Positions 59,201 to 64,000 of a stretch of DNA of 64,000 nt are shown here, one piece after another. Position numbers and translations under genes: made by a program. Positions within the stretch are counted from its first letter, which is position 1, and the number at the start of each line of letters is the position of its first letter. Origin of the DNA: Montifringilla adamsi (taxonomy: Eukaryota; Chordata; Aves; Passeriformes; Passeridae); NCBI GenBank assembly GCA_017590115.1, contig JAGGNK010007559.1, forward strand, positions 4,424,020-4,488,019, given 5' to 3'. The notes under the pieces are model-generated. The model saw only the letters and a program-made list of their open reading frames with translations. It was not told the DNA's origin and ran no database searches.

Positions 59201-62200
59201 CCAGCTCAGCTGGGACCCTCGCTCCAGGGCTTCGGGGCGAAGCTGGCCTGGAAGAAATTACTCTGAACACCAGAACTGACACACCACCAGCACAAATGAA
59301 GATGCCAGGGGCATTTCAGACGGCACAAATCATTTTCCTTTCATGCAACAGGCATTTGGTCAGGACTTCTTGCTTCCAAAAGGTAGATCCTTCTATGGGT
59401 GCATGAGGAATGCAGGATGTCTGTTTGGCACTCAAAACCCAACCTAAAGAGCTGCAGAGATATACTTGGGGCTTGGATGCAATGGCAGTGCCAATACACA
59501 CACAAAGCAAATCCAGAGACAAGTATGAGTCAGAGAAAGAAAAACTGTGGAATTTTGTCCAGGTCCTTTCCACTTTTACACATGCAGAGAAACTTTACCT
59601 AAGCAAACCATCCTATTGATTGCATATGTGAGCAAGAATTGCTCGCATGAAGCAAGGTCAATGGATCTAGTCCCTGCTTTATGCATGCTGTGATATAAAG
59701 CCGATTCTTACTAAGTCCAAGACTTGTTAGGTTAAGGCACAAGAGACCACAACAGAGCATTTTGTCTTCCTTGCCAGTTTCAGTCTAGGTAATGAAGTAA
59801 TTCTTATTTGAGCAGGACATTAGATTGTTGGTTCTGATTTGAAGTCTGCAGCAGAAATAATCTGTATTGCAGATTACTCATTTCTTGAGATGTCTTTTGC
59901 TAGATAAAAAGGTTAAAACAAGGAGAGATGACTGAAAAGATTAAGGGACAAACTGCTTTCCTGGTCCCCTGGCCATATTCTGGACAACCTCTTCCACAGA
60001 CTATTTGCTACCAGAACTAACTTTCAGCTGGGAGCAGCAAACTCATACTCATGGAAATAGTTACAGACACGCAGAGAAACATCTGTGCATTGACACATTC
60101 AGAAAAGGCATTTCAGGCAAAAGACCTTCCAGGGTAAGATTCCCATCACTGTGTTCAGAATAAGGGAAGATGGCAGTGTGACCAGAAGTCAGCCATGCCA
60201 CTTACTGGAACTGACCTGCCACGTGTGGGAAGACCCCTCCCATTGCTCAGGAGAACCAGTGTGGCTTCGTCCCCCAGCAGCCTCACAACGCCGGCTCAGC
60301 TGCTGTTCCTGGCAAGGCACTGCTGTGGAAAGCCTGCAACAGAATCAGGGACTCATCACTACCAGTATGGGTTGCTATGGACACCACTGAAGAAAAGCAA
60401 AATCATTTGAGAAGGAAATAAAAGACTCTTTTCCACCAATAGTGACAGACACTCCAATAGGTTAGTGATCCTGGTGGAATGCTAATCAACAGCTCACAGA
60501 AAGACTTGGAAGTTATGCAACTTTTAATATTCCTAGTGAAGGAGTGTGGAAGGGAATTCATGTGATACTGGCCACGCACACACTTAGTACTCAAACATCA
60601 CACGTTACTGCCACAGAGAAGTCAGACAGTACTTTTATCTTGCAAGTCTTTCCTCTCAAGATCTCAGCTCCAAGCCATAGCCACCTGAAGAGTCCATCTA
60701 CAAATTCCTACTGAGCCAAATATTTAAATGGAGATGGATTCCTTGCTGGCATAAAACCACCCAGCTCACCCGACATCAGCACAGCTATGCTGATTTACTG
60801 CAGCCATGGATCTGGCATCTGGTTTGAGCTCTGAGACAATCTAAATTTTCCATTCCTCACAGCTCTGGTGAATAATTTAAATACATGCTTTGAGCTCAAA
60901 AATAATACATTTTCAATTTTTTTTGGTGAGCTGAAAAATAAGAAATACTGTCTCAGAATCACATGGAATGCTCTGTTCCATCTTCACCCCATGTTCCATC
61001 TTACTGAGTATAATTTTGATTGAAATGGGATTTCAGTTTATGCAGGCTAAAAAGGAATGGATTTTTGTAACAGAATTGAATGAGGACTTCTAAAATGAAA
61101 AAAACATACTAAGTTAAAAAAATCAACAGGTGTTACCCTGAAAAGATCAGAACAAAATATTTTATTTAAAAAAATAGTTTATTGTTTTCAAAGCTCAAAG
61201 TGGCCAGATTTTTCAGCTGGTGGGAATCTATAAAATGTTACACTGCCAATGAGTCACCATTTTTGCCCCGAAAAACTGCTAAAATATTTTCTTCAGACTG
61301 TACCAGTGGCGAAATTTATTTACCTGAGTAAGACAATTTGCACAGGTAGGACCAGGAACATTTAGTGTCTTACAGAACCTCAACTATTTTGAGCAATTTA
61401 CAGCAGAGACATTTATATGAATCCAAAATACTAAGAAGAGGGACAAGGGTTACAGAATAAATGATAGAATTTCTCAGGAAGGCTGGAAGGCATACTTTGA
61501 AATAAATAACATATTTGACTCACACATTTCAAGTGGCATCGCAGAAATGACGCTCAAGAGCATCTGAGGAAGGAGGAGATTTGGGGATGATTTGTAATGG
61601 GGCAATTTAATACTTACAGTAGAGCTACTCATAAGTCAGATCTATCATTCAGTGCCACAGCAATTTTTTAAATATATTTTGTTTTCAATTGAAATAAGGG
61701 TGGTTGGAGCATGCTGTCTATATGGTAGACTGTATTAATCTCTATGGTCTCCCAGTTATGAATATTAAAGTCCATGTTTTGCTCTGGTTTTACAGAAAGT
61801 GAAAGAAATTCCACAAGCTAAACTTGCAAGACAAAATGTGCAATTTCACAGAACACCTACTATTTGGTAAAAAACCATTTTAATCACAATATTAGGATAA
61901 CCTTCAGGGAAAATATAACTGGCAAAGAGAAACTTCAGTGACAAGTAATTACTGTACTAAAGACAGAAAGATTCTAGGCAATAAGAAATAGAAAAGAGAT
62001 CTCTGAAAATACTTCGTATTTTTTAAAAGCAGATGAAGATCTTTGATTGGCATAAAATAACTGTATTGAATCAGTATATTTATCCATCACATCTTCAGGG
62101 GCTGTTGTAGAGCTGAAATCAAGGAGGGAGGGGACTCAACCACTCCTTCAGCATGTGACACCATCACCCACGTTGGTGGAAAGCAGGAGGAGGGAAAAAA

Positions 62201-63674
62201 GTGAAAAGAGGGTAATGCTGCCTTAGCTCTTCTTCCCCCATCCCCCCTTTGCCCCTATAAATCCACCCTGGCAGAAGATACGGATTAGAATCCAATTATT
62301 TTGCTTTAGGATTTCTCTTGTCTGTGAGAAACTCCAAGTCCACCTCTTTTTCGCATTACTTTAGAGTGAGAAGATTTGGAAATGGGGTTTTCTGCAGCTC
62401 CTAGGAACGTTATATACCTAAATGCCCCATTTTAAAACATGTGCATCTATTAGCTCTTTTGAAAACAAAACAAAACAAAACAGCTTACTATAAAGAGTTA
62501 CAAAATTCACCATATCAGACAGAGTCTTGTACATAGCAGTAAAGCTACATCTGCTGTTTTTCACAGTGTGGTGTATTATCGTTGTGTCCTACTGAGAGCG
62601 GTGAATTTCTGCATCCAAAAATTCAAACCAAAGGTTTTTCCTGCCATAGATGTCATCTTATTGAACAAGATACCTAATCTCAGGCACCCAGGACTGAAAA
62701 TGTTAACCTTAAATTGTGTTGGCATCTCTCAGAAGCTTAGGAATAAGAGGAACCTAGTCTGCCTGGTCGGAAAAGTTTCTTTCAGATTGCTTTAAACATT
62801 TCGTGGATGATTACAGTCTGAACATTTGACTACATGCCACTTCATTAGACTTACTCATATTTTTGTTCTTACCATAGATGGGAAATTAACAGTGATCTCT
62901 GATATTTGATTTCCCATAAGATATGAGAGATATTCAGGGCAGTGTCTGGAAAAAAATTAGGATAATAAGGTGTATAAATCTCTGCTTCATTTGAAACAAC
63001 GCATAAAAGCCAACCCCACATTAATTTTTTTGCTGAAAGAACTTCAATAAGTTCTAAAGTAAGTGTTTCATTTACTGCCACATGCCACACATACATGGCA
63101 AACAGTTTATACAAACCACAACACTCAGCTGTTCCTGGTTAGGTAGAACAGCCCTCCCCTGAACACCCAAGCTGCTCCCGGCTCCCTCGGGACTCCACCA
63201 CGGGGTGCTGAGGTTTCAGCCGCTCCAAGGGAGAACGTTTGGATTTGCGGGGCGAGCAGTGAGTTCTTCTGTGGATGTGCTCGTGAAACCTTGGCTGAGT
63301 TGTGCTCGAGCTTTTGCTGGCTCAGAGCAGAATGCTGTGCACTTCTGAAGACAACTTAAATACAGTGTAACTATTCCCAACCTGGTGGTCCAGCTTTAAT
63401 GCCTTCTTCATGTAGTGCTCAGGGAGCTTTATTAGACTTCCCAGCTCACCAGAAACTCCACGGTGCACACACAGAGCGGTGCTGGCTTTGTGTGGCCAGC
63501 TTTGGGCAGCTGGGGGGCTACAGGGATGCCCTCACTGAAGAGCTTGCCCCATGTCCCGCAGAGCCAATTCCAGCCGGCTCCAAGGTGGACCAAGGCTGAG
63601 CCCATCAGCCGTGCCGGGAGAGCCTCTGGGCAAAGGTATTTAGAAATGGAAACAAAAAATCCAGCTACTTCAGC
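56291..63674. other. noncoding DNA, nothing recognised
   Basis: Mostly AT-rich. A 116-codon plus-strand frame at 57,537-57,887 has a normal amino-acid mix but no recognisable family. GC- and CpG-richer sequence occurs at 60.2-60.35 kb and 63.16-63.62 kb. I found no RNA gene or defined promoter. Confidence 0.5.
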
Positions 63675-64000
63675 CAGAGAGAGGAGTGACAACACTGGAG
63701 AGAAACAACGCTGCAGACAGCCAGGTCAGTGCAGAAGGAGGAGGAGGAGGAGGAGTTGCTCCGGCACTTCCAGGAGCAGAGATTTCCCTGCAGCCCCTGG
63801 AGAAGACTCTGGTCAGGAAGGCTGTCCCTGGGTCCCCTGTGGAGCAGACATCCACCTGCAGCCCTGGAGGAGCCCACTCCAAGTCACCCTATGGGAAGCC
63901 CATGCTGGAGCTGGCAGGACCTGTGGCCCCACGGAGAGAGGAGCTCACCCTGGAGCAGGGAAGAGTGTGAGGAATTCTCTTGCTCTGCAGGGAGGAACAA
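63675..64000 (+). mobile_element. avian interspersed repeat, truncated by window end
   Basis: From GAGAGGAGTGACAACACTGG to the window end, the sequence follows a dispersed avian repeat that I remember in this order. It runs GAGGAACAATGCTGCAGA, CAGGTCAGTGCAGAAGGAGG, CCCTGCAGCCC-TGGAGAAGA, GAGCAGACATCCACCTGCAG, GGCAGGACCTGTGG, AGAGAGGAGC and GAGCAGGGAAGAGTGTGAGG. It contains imperfect internal units ending in CTGGAGCAGG or GGAGCCCA. It may be part of an LTR retroelement or of a CR1-associated sequence, and I cannot decide the class. The open frame at 63,686-63,970 is probably repeat-derived. The right part lies outside the window. Confidence 0.6.
63736..63755. repeat. (AGG)n microsatellite
   Basis: Six to seven AGG units within the repeat, longer than the short GGAGG run I remember at this place in the family. 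This suggests a local expansion. Confidence 0.85.

Noticed and set aside
1..64000. CRISPR arrays, rRNA, operons, phage or bacterial defence systems
   Set aside because: The sequence has the base composition, repeat types and gene sparsity of a vertebrate genome. No regularly spaced repeats or compact coding clusters are present.

Overview
The window reads as vertebrate nuclear DNA, most likely from a bird and plausibly a songbird. No bacterial-style gene arrangement, operon, CRISPR array, tRNA or rRNA is visible. The case for a bird rests on four things. One is a CR1-type LINE 3' end carrying the ATTCTATG tail motif (about 26,836-26,886). Another is an endogenous-retrovirus solo LTR (12,449-12,872) resembling LTRs I remember from songbird sequence. 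The third is the presence of several very old MIR SINE copies, with no primate- or rodent-type young repeats. The fourth is an overall low repeat load. The species assignment is inference.

No protein-coding gene can be called with confidence. The longest open frames are about 140-183 codons. A rough estimate using about 5.5 percent stop codons gives around one 150-codon frame by chance in a window this size, with more expected in GC-rich patches. The longest frame lies inside a CpG island and reads through a GGCTC repeat. The window therefore looks like intergenic or intronic DNA with one probable promoter.

Layout. 1-12 kb is mostly AT-rich noncoding DNA with a 75-bp exon-like segment, several small tandem duplications and a strong G-quadruplex motif. 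The solo LTR lies at 12.4-12.9 kb on the minus strand. From 13 to 33 kb is ordinary noncoding DNA with MIR and CR1 remnants and a moderately CpG-rich patch at 25.2-25.6 kb. The 33-41 kb block is the most structured. It holds a candidate minus-strand terminal coding exon (33,344-33,521), a cluster of palindromic ancient repeats (33.9-34.2 kb), two MIRs, and a 290-bp direct duplication separated by 2.26 kb. It also holds a CpG island (39.28-39.84 kb) with a consensus splice donor at its edge and a possible plus-strand terminal exon at 40.45 kb. From 41 to 63 kb is again mostly unremarkable AT-rich sequence with a few old repeats. The last 330 bases enter a GC-rich interspersed avian repeat that runs off the window.

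If a gene is present, the simplest model is a promoter in the CpG island. It would drive transcription rightward through the donor at 39,821, leftward toward the exon-like segments at 38.7 and 33.5 kb, or both. I could not tie these pieces to a known protein. I found no evidence of a novel multi-gene system in this window.
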